Part shown: positions 34,939 through 44,389 of the stretch, piece after piece
Layout: each line of letters opens with the position of its first letter
Position numbering within the stretch: position 1 is the stretch's first letter
Assembly: GCA_035712365.1 (NCBI GenBank)
Contig: DASTAW010000021.1
Span: 1-64,000, forward strand
Reading direction: 5' to 3'
From: Terriglobia bacterium
GTDB lineage: Bacteria > Acidobacteriota > Terriglobia > UBA7540
DNA: 64,000 bases
The notes under the pieces: generated by a model
The model's input: the letters and a program-made list of their open reading frames with translations, nothing else
The model's database searches: none
What the model was told of the DNA's origin: nothing
Translations under genes and position numbers: made by a program

Positions 34939-37900
34939 ATGGTGAGGGTCCGAAGGTTGAACTCGAAGGATTCGAAATTGCGGAGACTGGTACGCTGGCT
35001 GATTTACTCGGCCGGGATTATCGTTGTTCTCGTGGCCGTGATCATCGGCCTTGCCAGTACGGCGTGGTTTCGCAATATCCTTCAGCAGCGTATTGAGGCA
35101 GGCCTGACGCAGGTCACCGGAGGACTAGTCGAAATTGCAGGAATGAAGTTCAGCCCTCTCCGCCTCAGGGTCAGTTTTGACCGGCTGGTGGTCCACGGGC
35201 TTGAGAAAGACACTGTACAACCTCTGTTTTCAGCGAGTGATGTGGTGGCGAATGTCAGTCCACAATCGCTCGTGGAGTTCCGGCTCTTGCTTCGGACCCT
35301 ACAGTGGCAGCAGGCTGAAATCTGTGTCCACACCTACGCAGACGGCTCAACGAACCTTCCTGGCGCCACTGCAGTAGCCCGCAACGGACGTGCCCTGGCT
35401 GACCTCTTGAATCTGGAAATCAAGCGCATGACGCTGAGCCGCACCACCCTGCAATGGAATAACCAGCGGATCCCTCTCGAGGTGGGCGGCAACAGCGTCG
35501 CCATCCAGTTGCACCTCAGCCAGGACCGCCGCTATTCTGGCTCGATCGCCTCGTCCGACACCGCGCTCGACTGGCAGGGACATACCTGGCCGCACCTCTC
35601 CTTTGCCACTACATTCAAGCTCTCAGACCAGCAGATTGACGTGCCCGGTTTAAGCTGGCAAATCGCAAACTTTCGCGGACATCTCGCCGGCACCCTCCAC
35701 TGGACGCCAGAATTTGCCGCAAACTTTGACTTCCGCATGAACGGCGGTCTTCAGGAATTTGCCCGCGCCCTCAGAATCACACCACTCGAAAGCGGTTACC
35801 TTTACGTGGACGGCACAGGGAGCTATAACCCAAAGGGGATTTCGGCTAAGGGCCGCATCCGCGCGCGCGATCTGAAGCTGAGGACGCGGGAAGTCAACCC
35901 GGGTAAACTGAACTTCACTTCCGATTACGAGCTTGCCGGGAACGTGTTGAGGGTCCCAGGCTTCTCCCTCACCGGCCTGAAGGCAAGGGCAGACGGCGAC
36001 GCCACCCTGAATCTGCTCAAAGCCCGGCGGCGGGTTGTTCTGCGCAGTCAAGTAAAGAACCTGGATCTTGGCGTCTTAATGCAAGCGGCGCCCCGTGCGC
36101 TGGCCTCCATTGGGGATTTCCATCCTCAGGCTGTTATCAACGGAACTGTCAAGGCAAATTGGGAAGGGCCCTCCGGTTTGAAAAGCCAGTTCGAGCTTCG
36201 ATTCGGTCCTCCAAAACGGCCGAAGATTTCAGGACTTCTGTTGAGCGGACAGGCGCAAGGATCGTTTGACGTGGGGAAAAAGGTCCTCTTGACTCTCGAC
36301 CACGCAGAGATATCGACTCCCCGCTCGACATTGGACGCCCTGGGCACACTCGGCGATGCCGGATCATCGTTGGCGGTCAGGTTCGTGACTTCAGATTTCG
36401 AGGAATGGCGCCCTATCGCCCGGATCATGATCGAAACCCGAAACCCACTTCCAGTCACGCTCCACAGCCAGGCCGTGTTCACAGGTCATTTATCCGGAAC
36501 TTTATCGAAGCCCCAAATCGCAGGCCAAATCAGCACCGGGAAATTCAATTATGGAGGATGGCTGTGGGACAGCTTCGATGCGAACGTCGTCGTCTCGCCC
36601 CTGGAGACACGAATCCAGTCAGGGCGGCTCAAGCTGGGCAGGAGTTTGCTCACTCTGAATGCCGACATCGGCTTGGTGGATTGGAAACTCGAACCTTACA
36701 GCACCGTGCGTCTCGATGCGGCAGCCCATGAAACTCCTGTCGCAGGCCTGCGGGCCGCCCTGAGTTTGAAGCCTTCGATGCAGGGCTTGCTTTCGGGTCA
36801 GGTGCAGGTGGAAGGCACAGTTGAAAGCCTCTCCGGGCGCGGTCAGGTTTCGATCGACAAAGGGGAGTTTGCTGGGGTCCCGTTTGACTCGTTGTCGGCG
36901 GAAATTATCGCCACCAGATCCAACTGGAACATCCGGGCCTTTAAGCTCACGGAAGGCCAGGGGCGTGCAGACGGAACCATGCAGGTGGATCCGGTGGAGC
37001 GCACGTTTTCCGCCAGCGTGCGTGGCCGGAATTTTCCACTCGAGCACATCCACTTCCTCAATCCTCAAACAGCCGGCACAAAAACGAGTGGCGGAATTTC
37101 CGGCCTTGTCGGTTTCGACCTCCAGGGTGGTGGAGCTTTTGACAGGGCGCAATTGCATGCGGGAATTGATATCACGGGCCTCGCGTGGAGAGGGCAGCAA
37201 CTCGGAAGCGTGCACGCCGACGGCGATTGGCAGGACCGGCAGATAAAGCTCCAGGTCAAGGGCGGGGGCGGACAGGCTGGCAATTTCCAGATGGCCGGAG
37301 ACATCGAGACGCGAGACAACTGGCCCCTGCACCTTTCGGGACAATACTCCGGAATGCGCATGGACCCCTGGATCCAGGAGCTTTCGGGCCACTCGATGGC
37401 GGCCGCAGTTTCCGCCAGCGGCGCGTTTTCTTTGGAAGGCCCGTTCAGGCAGATCGGTAAGTTGACCGGAAGCAGCGAAGTCCAGCAGCTCCGGATCAAC
37501 TTCCCCTCCCTCAGCCTTTCAAACGATGGGCCTGTCGAGATCAGCTACGCCGACGGAAGTCTTAAACTTAAACAGCTTCGACTGGAGGGGCCGTCCACTA
37601 ATTTTGAAGCGGGAGGGTCGGTCCGTTTTGGGCGCCTCGCGACGCTTGATATCTCCGCCAAGGGCAAAGCGGCGGCGACGTTGATCGGCCTGCTGGCGAG
37701 TGATGTCCAGGCTACCGGAGAATCAGACCTGCAATTGAGGATCAGGGGCCCATTGTCAGAACCGCAACTGAGCGGCGAGATCCAGGTTAAAGACGTTGGG
37801 CTCGGTTACACAGACCTCCCCTTCCGGCTGAATGCGCTGAACGGCGCCATCAAGCTGGAAGGAGAGCGGGCAGTCATCTCTGCCCTGAAAGGAACCATCG

Positions 37901-38922
37901 GTGGCGGGACCGTCCGCCTTTCCGGATTCCTGGTCCTGCAGGACGCCCCTCGCTATCAGATCCGGGCGGAACTTTCCCAGGTTCGCGTGCGCTATCCGGC
38001 TGAATTCACATCCGTCCTGGACGGCAACCTCACGCTCGCCGGGACCACTGCGCAAGGTCAGCTCAACGGCAATGTCGTGGTGCGCAACCTTTTTGCCAGT
38101 GAAAGCCTGAACCTGGCAGACTTCATCTCCGGACCCAGCCCGTTTGGCGGAACGTCTGTCAGCCACCCTTCATCGCTCGCTTCCAGCATCAGCCTGAACG
38201 TGGGGCTCGCCTCGCTCCGGCCCGTTCGCATTGAAACCCATGACCTCCGTCTTGTTTCGGACATCGATCTCCATGTTCAAGGCACCCTTGCCAATCCCGT
38301 CGTGGTGGGCAACGTCTATCTGCGCAGCGGTGATGCCATCTTCCGCGGCAATCGCTATACGCTGACCCGCGGCGATATTTCCATGAGCAACCCTTTTCGG
38401 ACGGAGCCCGTCCTTGACCTGCAAGCGCAGACACGCGTCGAGAAGTACGACTTGACCCTTGAAATCTCCGGACCGCCTGACCGGATTCGATTTTCCTACC
38501 GGTCTGATCCTCCCTTGCCAACCTCGGACATACTCTCACTGCTGGCATTCGGATACTCCAGGCGCCTGGAAGAATTCGCTCCCGAAAGCAGGAACCCGTT
38601 CTCCACGACCGGCGCAAGCGCCCTGCTTTCGCAGGCGCTCTCAAGCCAGATGACGGGAAGAATCCAGCGCCTGTTCGGGGTGAGCCGCATCAAATTTTCG
38701 CCCGCCAGCACTGAACTCGGAACGCTGAGCGGCCCCGTCCTCACCGTCGAGCAGCAACTTTCCCCAGCCCTGACCCTCACCTATGAAACCAGTACGGCCA
38801 ACTCGCAATACCGCGTGATCGAATTCGAGTTCACCGTAAACCCTCGCATGTCCGTGCGGGGCTTCCGTGACCAGAACGGCATTTTTGGCCTGGAGCTGAA
38901 ATTCCGTAAGCGGTTTAAGTGA
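34939..38922 (+). CDS. tamB: TamB-like (DUF490) translocation and assembly module protein
   Basis: 1327 residues. One N-terminal membrane anchor (IYSAGIIVVLVAVIIGLAS, about 21-40) is followed by a very long periplasmic beta-rich chain of AsmA-like repeats, and a C-terminal DUF490 domain (about 1030-1327), with LASLRPVRIETHDLRLVSDI, ANPVVVGNVYLRSGDAIFRG and the SDILSLLAFG motif. TamB-like proteins form a hydrophobic groove spanning the periplasm for lipid or barrel-protein delivery to the outer membrane. It starts 1 nt after the SurA-like stop, which shows one operon with the TamA-like gene. Confidence 0.95.
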   Translation: MVRVRRLNSKDSKLRRLVRWLIYSAGIIVVLVAVIIGLASTAWFRNILQQRIEAGLTQVTGGLVEIAGMKFSPLRLRVSFDRLVVHGLEKDTVQPLFSASDVVANVSPQSLVEFRLLLRTLQWQQAEICVHTYADGSTNLPGATAVARNGRALADLLNLEIKRMTLSRTTLQWNNQRIPLEVGGNSVAIQLHLSQDRRYSGSIASSDTALDWQGHTWPHLSFATTFKLSDQQIDVPGLSWQIANFRGHLAGTLHWTPEFAANFDFRMNGGLQEFARALRITPLESGYLYVDGTGSYNPKGISAKGRIRARDLKLRTREVNPGKLNFTSDYELAGNVLRVPGFSLTGLKARADGDATLNLLKARRRVVLRSQVKNLDLGVLMQAAPRALASIGDFHPQAVINGTVKANWEGPSGLKSQFELRFGPPKRPKISGLLLSGQAQGSFDVGKKVLLTLDHAEISTPRSTLDALGTLGDAGSSLAVRFVTSDFEEWRPIARIMIETRNPLPVTLHSQAVFTGHLSGTLSKPQIAGQISTGKFNYGGWLWDSFDANVVVSPLETRIQSGRLKLGRSLLTLNADIGLVDWKLEPYSTVRLDAAAHETPVAGLRAALSLKPSMQGLLSGQVQVEGTVESLSGRGQVSIDKGEFAGVPFDSLSAEIIATRSNWNIRAFKLTEGQGRADGTMQVDPVERTFSASVRGRNFPLEHIHFLNPQTAGTKTSGGISGLVGFDLQGGGAFDRAQLHAGIDITGLAWRGQQLGSVHADGDWQDRQIKLQVKGGGGQAGNFQMAGDIETRDNWPLHLSGQYSGMRMDPWIQELSGHSMAAAVSASGAFSLEGPFRQIGKLTGSSEVQQLRINFPSLSLSNDGPVEISYADGSLKLKQLRLEGPSTNFEAGGSVRFGRLATLDISAKGKAAATLIGLLASDVQATGESDLQLRIRGPLSEPQLSGEIQVKDVGLGYTDLPFRLNALNGAIKLEGERAVISALKGTIGGGTVRLSGFLVLQDAPRYQIRAELSQVRVRYPAEFTSVLDGNLTLAGTTAQGQLNGNVVVRNLFASESLNLADFISGPSPFGGTSVSHPSSLASSISLNVGLASLRPVRIETHDLRLVSDIDLHVQGTLANPVVVGNVYLRSGDAIFRGNRYTLTRGDISMSNPFRTEPVLDLQAQTRVEKYDLTLEISGPPDRIRFSYRSDPPLPTSDILSLLAFGYSRRLEEFAPESRNPFSTTGASALLSQALSSQMTGRIQRLFGVSRIKFSPASTELGTLSGPVLTVEQQLSPALTLTYETSTANSQYRVIEFEFTVNPRMSVRGFRDQNGIFGLELKFRKRFK

Positions 38923-38936
38923 ACACGGGAAAGGCT

Positions 38937-38982
38937 CGATGTGGCCGCCGCAGGAAGGCAGCGGGAATGGCGTGCCACATCG
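38937..38982. terminator. Possible two-way stem between convergent genes
   Basis: CGATGTGGC (38937-38945) pairs with GCCACATCG (38974-38982) around a 28-nt loop, in the 79-nt gap between the convergent tamB-like and DUF481 genes. No T-run follows on either strand, so the call is weak. Confidence 0.25.
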
Positions 38983-39001
38983 ATGATTGCAGATCATTCG
39001 A

Positions 39002-40072
39002 TCAAAAGTTGACGCCCAGGCCCGTGCTCAAGATCAGGACATTGCCCTGCGTTCCTGGCACCGGCCTGCTGAGATACTGGTCGGTGAGGCCGACGTTGAA
39101 GGAGAAATGCTTCGAAATGGGTGCGTTCAGCGCGGTCAGTGAGTTGAACCGGTAGTCTCCAGCGGACGTCAGGCTGGGGAAAAAGTCAAATTCATGGTCG
39201 ATGTTCAGATGTTTAAAACCGGCCCAGACGATCTTCTCCCCCGCCAGTCCTTCCATTTCGTTGCGTAGTTCCCCGGTTGCGAAACTCGTTCTGACGTAGG
39301 TGGCCCCCCCCTGGATGCTGAAAGTAAAAGCGGCGTGCCGGATCAGGTCTCTTCCAATGCCGCCGCCGTAGCTCTGTCGTAGGTCCAATTCCTGTGGCTG
39401 GAGGTGGTCCCACTGGCCTTGCACAAAAAGAAAATTGCGCGCATCGCCACCGATAAAAAAGTCCTGCCGAAGAACGGAGGTCAGCGTATTGGCCCGGGTC
39501 GTCACTCCCGATTGGGTAATGGTGGCGTTGGCCAGATTGAAGCCGAAACTCGTGCGCTGCCGAGGCGGGAGCCCTTCCAATCGTGGTTCTTGACGTTTGC
39601 TGGCAAAAATTATCGAAAGCGACCTGGAATCCTGGCTGGACTGCTGGAGGACGTAGCCCAAAGCCCCTCCTCCCTTCCAATCCTGCCACGGCAGTCGATG
39701 CCCTTCAGGGTTTTCCTTCATGAAAACCTCGGACGGGTAGATCGCCACCACGTCCCCCGGCGACAGCGGCGTAGTAGCGTTGTTGGATTGCAGTTGCCAG
39801 GCGCCTGAGCCGGTCACCGAAAAAATTCCGTCCGCTCTTTTCCCGCCCTTGAGAAGGACAACGACCGTTGCCGCGGAAGTGAAATTCGTGATGTTGGCGG
39901 CAGGTATGGTCAGGGTGCCCAGGTTAGCGGTTTCAAAGATGACATTGCCACCCAGCAGCCGTTGGAAGGTGCCGTTCAGGTGGTCACCGTTCTTTAGTTG
40001 AATGATTTCAGCCTTGGCAATTACAGACATGCAAACGAACATGAAAATTAAACCCAGCCTGGATAACCGCAT
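39002..40072 (-). CDS. DUF481 family outer-membrane protein
   Basis: 356 residues. Signal peptide to about residue 21 (LIFMFVCMSVIAKAE). The N-terminal region holds a short SH3-like/LSM-like piece (IIQLKNGDHLNGTFQRLLGG). A C-terminal beta-barrel of the YdiY type (about 150-356) has repeated strands such as TSFGFNLANATITQSG and ends in NF. It probably inserts in the outer membrane. The role of the family is unknown, though some members are salt- or stress-induced. It has a leader of over 100 nt without a recognised RNA element. Confidence 0.85.
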   Translation of the reverse strand: MRLSRLGLIFMFVCMSVIAKAEIIQLKNGDHLNGTFQRLLGGNVIFETANLGTLTIPAANITNFTSAATVVVLLKGGKRADGIFSVTGSGAWQLQSNNATTPLSPGDVVAIYPSEVFMKENPEGHRLPWQDWKGGGALGYVLQQSSQDSRSLSIIFASKRQEPRLEGLPPRQRTSFGFNLANATITQSGVTTRANTLTSVLRQDFFIGGDARNFLFVQGQWDHLQPQELDLRQSYGGGIGRDLIRHAAFTFSIQGGATYVRTSFATGELRNEMEGLAGEKIVWAGFKHLNIDHEFDFFPSLTSAGDYRFNSLTALNAPISKHFSFNVGLTDQYLSRPVPGTQGNVLILSTGLGVNF

Positions 40073-40280
40073 TTCTCCACCTCGTCATGGCGTTTGCGTC
40101 CCCCCAGCAGTAGATTCGGCTTCCCGAGTGGCACAAGGAAGACGAAAATTCAGCCCTAAATGCGTGTTTCTTAGATTAGCACACTGGACATACGGGGGGG
40201 TAGCAAGTCTCAACACGAGAAAGCGGGTCATTATGGCGTAGTAGTCCTGCCCGTGCCAAAGACTTAAATTGTCACAATAC

Positions 40281-40296
40281 GGCCAGCTAGCTGGCC
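40281..40296. repeat. Perfect 16-bp palindrome
   Basis: GGCCAGCTAGCTGGCC, self-complementary, in the 291-nt gap between the minus-strand propeller gene and the DUF481 gene's upstream side. It may be a regulator site for the DUF481 gene or simply part of a decayed hairpin. Nothing else was seen in 40073-40363. Confidence 0.5.
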
Positions 40297-40363
40297 AGCC
40301 GCGAAAAACTCTCCGAAAAAAGCAGTAGTGAGCATCCGGCCCTTTGCAGGACCTGTTGGGGCG

Positions 40364-41929
40364 TCACTTCACGGGCGAGTTTAAGCGCTGAGGCCCTGAA
40401 ATTGGCATTACGCTGGCGCTGGCGGAATTGCCTCCAATACCAACAGTGACCGCTATGGGGGTGGGGAGGCCCGACAAGTCAATCTGCTTGCCGAAGACGG
40501 AGATCTGAAACTGATTCTGGCCGAGCGGCCTAATCAGCACTTTCAGGTTGGTGTTGCTGAGTGTACCCTGGAAAACGTAGCTTCCTGAATTCTTTCCGTT
40601 TTGGGCGAACTTGAACGAGCCTGCAGGCAAACTGGTCGAAAGAGTTCCAATCTGAATGTTAACCACTTGCGTCAGCGGATTGACTACAATACTTGAGTCG
40701 AGGCTGAGCGTTGCTTCCAGGTCAAATCCGGGCGGCGGTCCGGCCAAAATCTGCAGGGTTGCAGACAGGCCCGCCGAGGTCGATCCGGACGAGCAGGCTT
40801 TTGCAGGGAAAGCGGCAAGGGAATGCAACGGTGATATCGTGGAAGTCAGCGTGCCGAAGATGAGCGGCGATGATCCTCCCAGGACAAACGACGAAACCGC
40901 ACTGAACGTATCAGCGGCGAAAAGGAGAGTGCCATCGTTGCTGACCGACAGCCCGCCCGGAAGAGTGTCCACCCCAGCGGTCCCAGCGGCGTTGACCGAA
41001 GTTCCTGGCAGCGTTAAGCCGCCAGTTGAATCCACGGCGAACGCCGTTACCGTATTGTCACCCTGATTGCTGGAAAAGAGCGTCTTGTCGTCGGTGCTGA
41101 GGGTCACCACCTGGTTGCTGGCATGCCCCGTACCAAAGGGCGAACCCGTAACTGCTGTGAGCTGTCCATCGGAAGCGATATTGAATGCGTAAATATTCCC
41201 CGATGGCCCGCCGGCATAGAGCAGATTACTCGCACAGTTGATATCGACGCCGGTGGCAGAACCCGAAGTCAGCGTGAATGGAGAATTGGCAACTGCCTGC
41301 AAGCTCCCATCGGACTGAATGGCGAACACCGCTATTTGACCGAGCTGAGAGAGGGCAACCGCAAGGAATTTACCGTCAGGGCTCACCTTCAGGCCAGACA
41401 CCGCCCCACCCGCAAAAATCGGACTTCCCAGCATCGTTAGCGCGCCTGTCGCTGAGTTAATACTGAAGATCGATATCTGCCCGCCAAAACCCGTGCTGCC
41501 CGCATAGAGAAAATTCCCGCCCGGCGTAGCCGCCAGCGAAATGCCGGAATTGGACGGATCGTCGAAAGCATTTGTGGGAAATGGAGTTCCGCTTACGGCG
41601 GTCAAAACGCCGGTGCCTGTATCAACGGTGAAAGCACTGACGTTGTTGCTGGCGGCATTCGAAGCATAAAGGAAGTTGCCAGCAACAACAATGCGGCTGG
41701 CAGAGGAAAGACCTCCACCGTTGCCGGTGCCGTTGGTCGCAAAGGGCGAACCAGGAATAGGACTCAAGTCGCCATTCGTATCCACCGAATAGGCAGAAAC
41801 AGAGTTAGCATTGGCGCTCGCAAGGTCGTTATTCGTATAAACGAAATTTTGAGCATAGAGACTAGTCGAAAACACAACCAACAGGGCAAAAATCCAGACA
41901 CACGATCTCATGGATTTCAGCATTGGCAT
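40364..41929 (-). CDS. Secreted YncE/lactonase-like beta-propeller protein
   Basis: 521 residues from ATG 41929, preceded by AGGAGGGGGGC; an 80-codon extension upstream is open but has no such site. The signal peptide ends at SLYAQ. About seven blades follow, each with the pattern FVY..N...NTVSAFxVDxxTG-L-PxxGSPF (for example NVSAFTVDTGTGVLTAVSGT), the acidobacterial relative of 6-phosphogluconolactonase-fold proteins. The last 130 residues form a separate beta domain (LQILAGPPPGFDLEATLSLD). It is exported; enzymatic activity is unlikely to be that of PGL. Confidence 0.88.
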   Translation of the reverse strand: MPMLKSMRSCVWIFALLVVFSTSLYAQNFVYTNNDLASANANSVSAYSVDTNGDLSPIPGSPFATNGTGNGGGLSSASRIVVAGNFLYASNAASNNVSAFTVDTGTGVLTAVSGTPFPTNAFDDPSNSGISLAATPGGNFLYAGSTGFGGQISIFSINSATGALTMLGSPIFAGGAVSGLKVSPDGKFLAVALSQLGQIAVFAIQSDGSLQAVANSPFTLTSGSATGVDINCASNLLYAGGPSGNIYAFNIASDGQLTAVTGSPFGTGHASNQVVTLSTDDKTLFSSNQGDNTVTAFAVDSTGGLTLPGTSVNAAGTAGVDTLPGGLSVSNDGTLLFAADTFSAVSSFVLGGSSPLIFGTLTSTISPLHSLAAFPAKACSSGSTSAGLSATLQILAGPPPGFDLEATLSLDSSIVVNPLTQVVNIQIGTLSTSLPAGSFKFAQNGKNSGSYVFQGTLSNTNLKVLIRPLGQNQFQISVFGKQIDLSGLPTPIAVTVGIGGNSASASVMPISGPQRLNSPVK

Positions 41930-42349
41930 GCCCCCCTCCTGAATTTCAATTAGCGGCTTACTTACTTCTGGACCCCGGCCCCCGGCTGGATTCTCTGAAT
42001 CCACTGGAGAGAACTTGAAGGAAAAGAGCGGTGATTGGGAAACAGCTAACGCGCTTCCGCTCAAGTCTGGTAAAGCGCTCGAACTGAGCAGGCCCGGGGC
42101 GACTGGTCTGGCCGGGTAGCAACTTGCCCTCGAACCTTTGCATTTACGATATTCAAAATCTTCAAACAAGCGGCCAATCGTTATCTTACTGAAAACAGGC
42201 CACCTGGTCAGCGGAACATGCCGCCGATGAAGGGATTCTAAGATGCGTTGGTTGCAATGTCAAGTCCGGATCAGTGATTAATTATATAGTAAACGCTTCA
42301 TAGCTTCGCGCCTGGAAAGACTCTGGTGTGAACCTGTATCCGCTCGGAA
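41930..42349. other. Long 5' region of the propeller gene
   Basis: 420 nt with no gene. On the minus strand it serves as leader of the propeller gene and contains CCGGGCC-type hairpins and GGTTCGAGGGCAAGTTGC around 42110-42135. I could not match it to a riboswitch class; a structured leader is possible. Confidence 0.4.
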
Positions 42350-42697
42350 TTATTCCTTTGAGGCTATGTTCTGTACGGAGGGTCCTACCGCATCAGCTAC
42401 CCACTGCAGATAGTTAGGGGACCCATCAATGATAGGCAGGCAAATGATCTCTGGAGTGTGGTAGGAGTGGATCAGCGCAATCTCTGATCTGATCTGCGGG
42501 AACAGATCACGGGTTGTCTTAATGAACATCAGGAATTCCCTGCCGTGATCGATCTTCCCTTCCCAGCGGTAAACGGACTGGATGGGTTGGGTAATGTTGA
42601 CGCAGGCCGCCAACTTCTCCTCAATCAAACGTCGGGCAATCCTGCGGCACTCCCGCCGGCTGGAAGCCGTTACCATAATGACAACTTTATCGGTCAC
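42350..42697 (-). CDS. cutA: CutA-family divalent cation tolerance protein
   Basis: 115 residues from GTG 42697, which has GAGGAGG four nt upstream; a longer frame adds an Arg-rich leader without support. The CutA signature is complete: VMVTASSRRECRRIARRLIEE near the start (shown in part), ACVNITQPIQSVYRWEGKI, and SYHTPEIICLPI. CutA is a very stable trimer of unclear role, first linked to copper tolerance; the copper ATPase is 17 kb away. Confidence 0.96.
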   Translation of the reverse strand: MTDKVVIMVTASSRRECRRIARRLIEEKLAACVNITQPIQSVYRWEGKIDHGREFLMFIKTTRDLFPQIRSEIALIHSYHTPEIICLPIIDGSPNYLQWVADAVGPSVQNIASKE

Positions 42698-43038
42698 GTG
42701 ACCTCCTCGTGGACGGAGAGGGCGCTGCTCGCAACCTGTCATGCGTCGAACGCCCGGTCAACAGGGTAGGCTCCCTGGAGATCCCGATGTTGTTCGCTCT
42801 TTTGCAGACCTCATCTTCAAGATACACCAGACACTCTACAGCCGCCACCCGAATCGTTTCCGGGAATCCCGGCGTGCCCCTTGAGTGGTTAGGCCGATGA
42901 AACGCAACCGGAAAGCAATAGTTTGCAACTTTCTGCGCAAACAGTGATATTCTGGCAACTGCGTCGGCTTGCACGCCTTGGGAAGGCGCGTTCCAGGCGG
43001 CTCGGAACCCGATGGGATGAGGTTGCTCTAACTGCTTT
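42698..43038. other. Divergent promoter region of cutA and ftsB
   Basis: 341 nt without a convincing gene. TTGCAA (about 42925) and ATATTC (about 42949) make a weak promoter towards ftsB. No repeats of the dispersed families were seen. Confidence 0.35.
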
Positions 43039-43407
43039 ATGAATCTCCTTAATTGGGACCGCAAAACGCTCAGGCGTAATGCCCTCTTCGCGATGGCCTT
43101 GCTCAGCCTCGTCCTGCTGATGCATGAGATTTTTGGCAGTAATGGGTATATGACGCTGCGGCGGGAAAAAAAGGACTACACCGCTCTGCAGCGGCAGATT
43201 CAAAAAGTTTCAATTGAGAACCAGCAACTCGAGCAGAAAATCCATGCTCTGAAGAACAATCCCGAAGCCATTGAAAAACAGGCCCGCGACCAGTTGCGAC
43301 TGGCCAGGCCCGGCGAAATCATTTACACGCTGCCTGACAAGGGATTGGCTGAGTCGTCGGCCGGTCCACGGCAGGGACCACCCGCACAAACCCCCACCCG
43401 CCGCTAA
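43039..43407 (+). CDS. ftsB: FtsB/DivIC-type cell-division protein
   Basis: 122 residues. A short cytoplasmic N-terminus, one membrane span (ALFAMALLSLVLLMHEIFG, about 15-33), and a coiled coil (TALQRQIQKVSIENQQLEQK) ending in the conserved motif NPEAIEKQARDQLRLARPGE. FtsB joins FtsL and FtsQ at the division septum. The Pro-rich tail (GPRQGPPAQTPTRR) is extra. No eno or other usual neighbour is adjacent. Confidence 0.93.
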   Translation: MNLLNWDRKTLRRNALFAMALLSLVLLMHEIFGSNGYMTLRREKKDYTALQRQIQKVSIENQQLEQKIHALKNNPEAIEKQARDQLRLARPGEIIYTLPDKGLAESSAGPRQGPPAQTPTRR

Positions 43408-43493
43408 ATCCGCCACATCACAGATCGTTGTGGGCTGATCACAGTCAGGGTATCTTCAGCTCGCGAAGTCGCCCTTTAGCCGTCTTCCGCCAG

Positions 43494-44273
43494 TCAGCGA
43501 ACCACGCCCTCCAGAGGGCTGGATGCGGTTGCATAGAGTTTCCTCGGTATGCGGCCGGCCAGGTAGGCCTTGCGCCCCGCCTCGATCGCCTGCTTCATTG
43601 CCTCGGCCATCAAGACCGGGTCCTGCGCGCCGGCGATTCCTGTATTCATCAGCACGCCGTCCGCTCCCAGTTCCATCGCCAGCGCTGCGTCGGAAGCGGT
43701 GCCGACCCCGGCATCCACGATGAGGGGGACCTCCGTAATCATCTCGCGCAGAATCCGCAAATTGGCAGTATTCTGGATTCCCATCCCCGACCCGATGGGG
43801 GCGCCCAGCGGCATCACGGCCGCCGCGCCGGCGTCGATCAGACGACGGGCAGTGACCAGGTCGTCGTTTGTGTAAGGCATCACCACAAACCCTTCGCGCG
43901 CCAGAGTCTCAGTTGCTTTCACCAGTTCGAAATTGTCCGGGAACAAAGTTTTCTGGTCGCCGATGACCTCCAGCTTTACCCAGTTTGACAATCCAACTTC
44001 ACGTGCCAGCCGAGCTGCGCGCACCGCCTCATCCGCATTGTAGCAGCCGGCCGTATTGGGAAGGATGAAGAACCTTTTCCGGTCGATATAATCGAGCATC
44101 GATTCCTTGCTCTTGTCTGTAAGGTTTACGCGCCGCACGGCCACCGTCACGACCTCGGCGCCGGAAGCTTCGTGCGCGCGCACCATTTCGTGAAAGCTCT
44201 TGTACTTGCCCGTACCCACAAATAATCGCGAGCGGAATTCCCGGTCCGCAATCCGCAAAACGTCGTTGTCCAT
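43494..44273 (-). CDS. thiG: Thiazole synthase
   Basis: 259 residues. TIM barrel of thiamine synthesis that joins deoxyxylulose phosphate, dehydroglycine and ThiS-thiocarboxylate. The motifs are present: [13 protein letters not shown], the Schiff-base Lys in [23 protein letters not shown] and [23 protein letters not shown] with AAGGAG eight nt upstream. ThiS, ThiF, ThiH or ThiO genes are not adjacent, and no TPP riboswitch was seen in the 116-nt upstream gap. Confidence 0.98.
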   Translation of the reverse strand: MDNDVLRIADREFRSRLFVGTGKYKSFHEMVRAHEASGAEVVTVAVRRVNLTDKSKESMLDYIDRKRFFILPNTAGCYNADEAVRAARLAREVGLSNWVKLEVIGDQKTLFPDNFELVKATETLAREGFVVMPYTNDDLVTARRLIDAGAAAVMPLGAPIGSGMGIQNTANLRILREMITEVPLIVDAGVGTASDAALAMELGADGVLMNTGIAGAQDPVLMAEAMKQAIEAGRKAYLAGRIPRKLYATASSPLEGVVR

Positions 44274-44350
44274 GGATCCAAAATCTCCTTCTGACTATTT
44301 TAATACAAAGGCATGCGAGCGGGCGGAATGAAAGGGAGGCATCATTCCAT

Positions 44351-44384
44351 CTGCATCCCGGCGCCCACTGCCACCTGGATGCAG
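44351..44384. terminator. Hairpin between the serine hydrolase and thiG
   Basis: Perfect 8-bp stem CTGCATCC (44351-44358) / GGATGCAG (44377-44384) just past the serine hydrolase stop. There is no T-run, so termination is only a guess. Confidence 0.3.
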
Positions 44385-44389
44385 TCGGC

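Noticed and set aside
40000-40250. GGGGGGACGCAAACGCC before the DUF481 gene, resembling part of a c-di-GMP-I riboswitch
   Set aside because: The rest of the consensus (first hairpin, GGTAGC.GGGTTACC half) is missing.
40364-42169. 601-codon version of the propeller gene
   Set aside because: The first 80 codons lack a ribosome site and precede a textbook site plus signal peptide at 41929.
41960-42349. Riboswitch-like words (GCAAAG, GGCAAG, GCTACCCGG) in the propeller leader
   Set aside because: The order and pairing do not match the c-di-GMP, cobalamin or other classes I know; kept only as a long leader.
44274-44389. TPP riboswitch upstream of thiG
   Set aside because: No CUGAGA-type core; the gap is only 116 nt and holds one plain hairpin.
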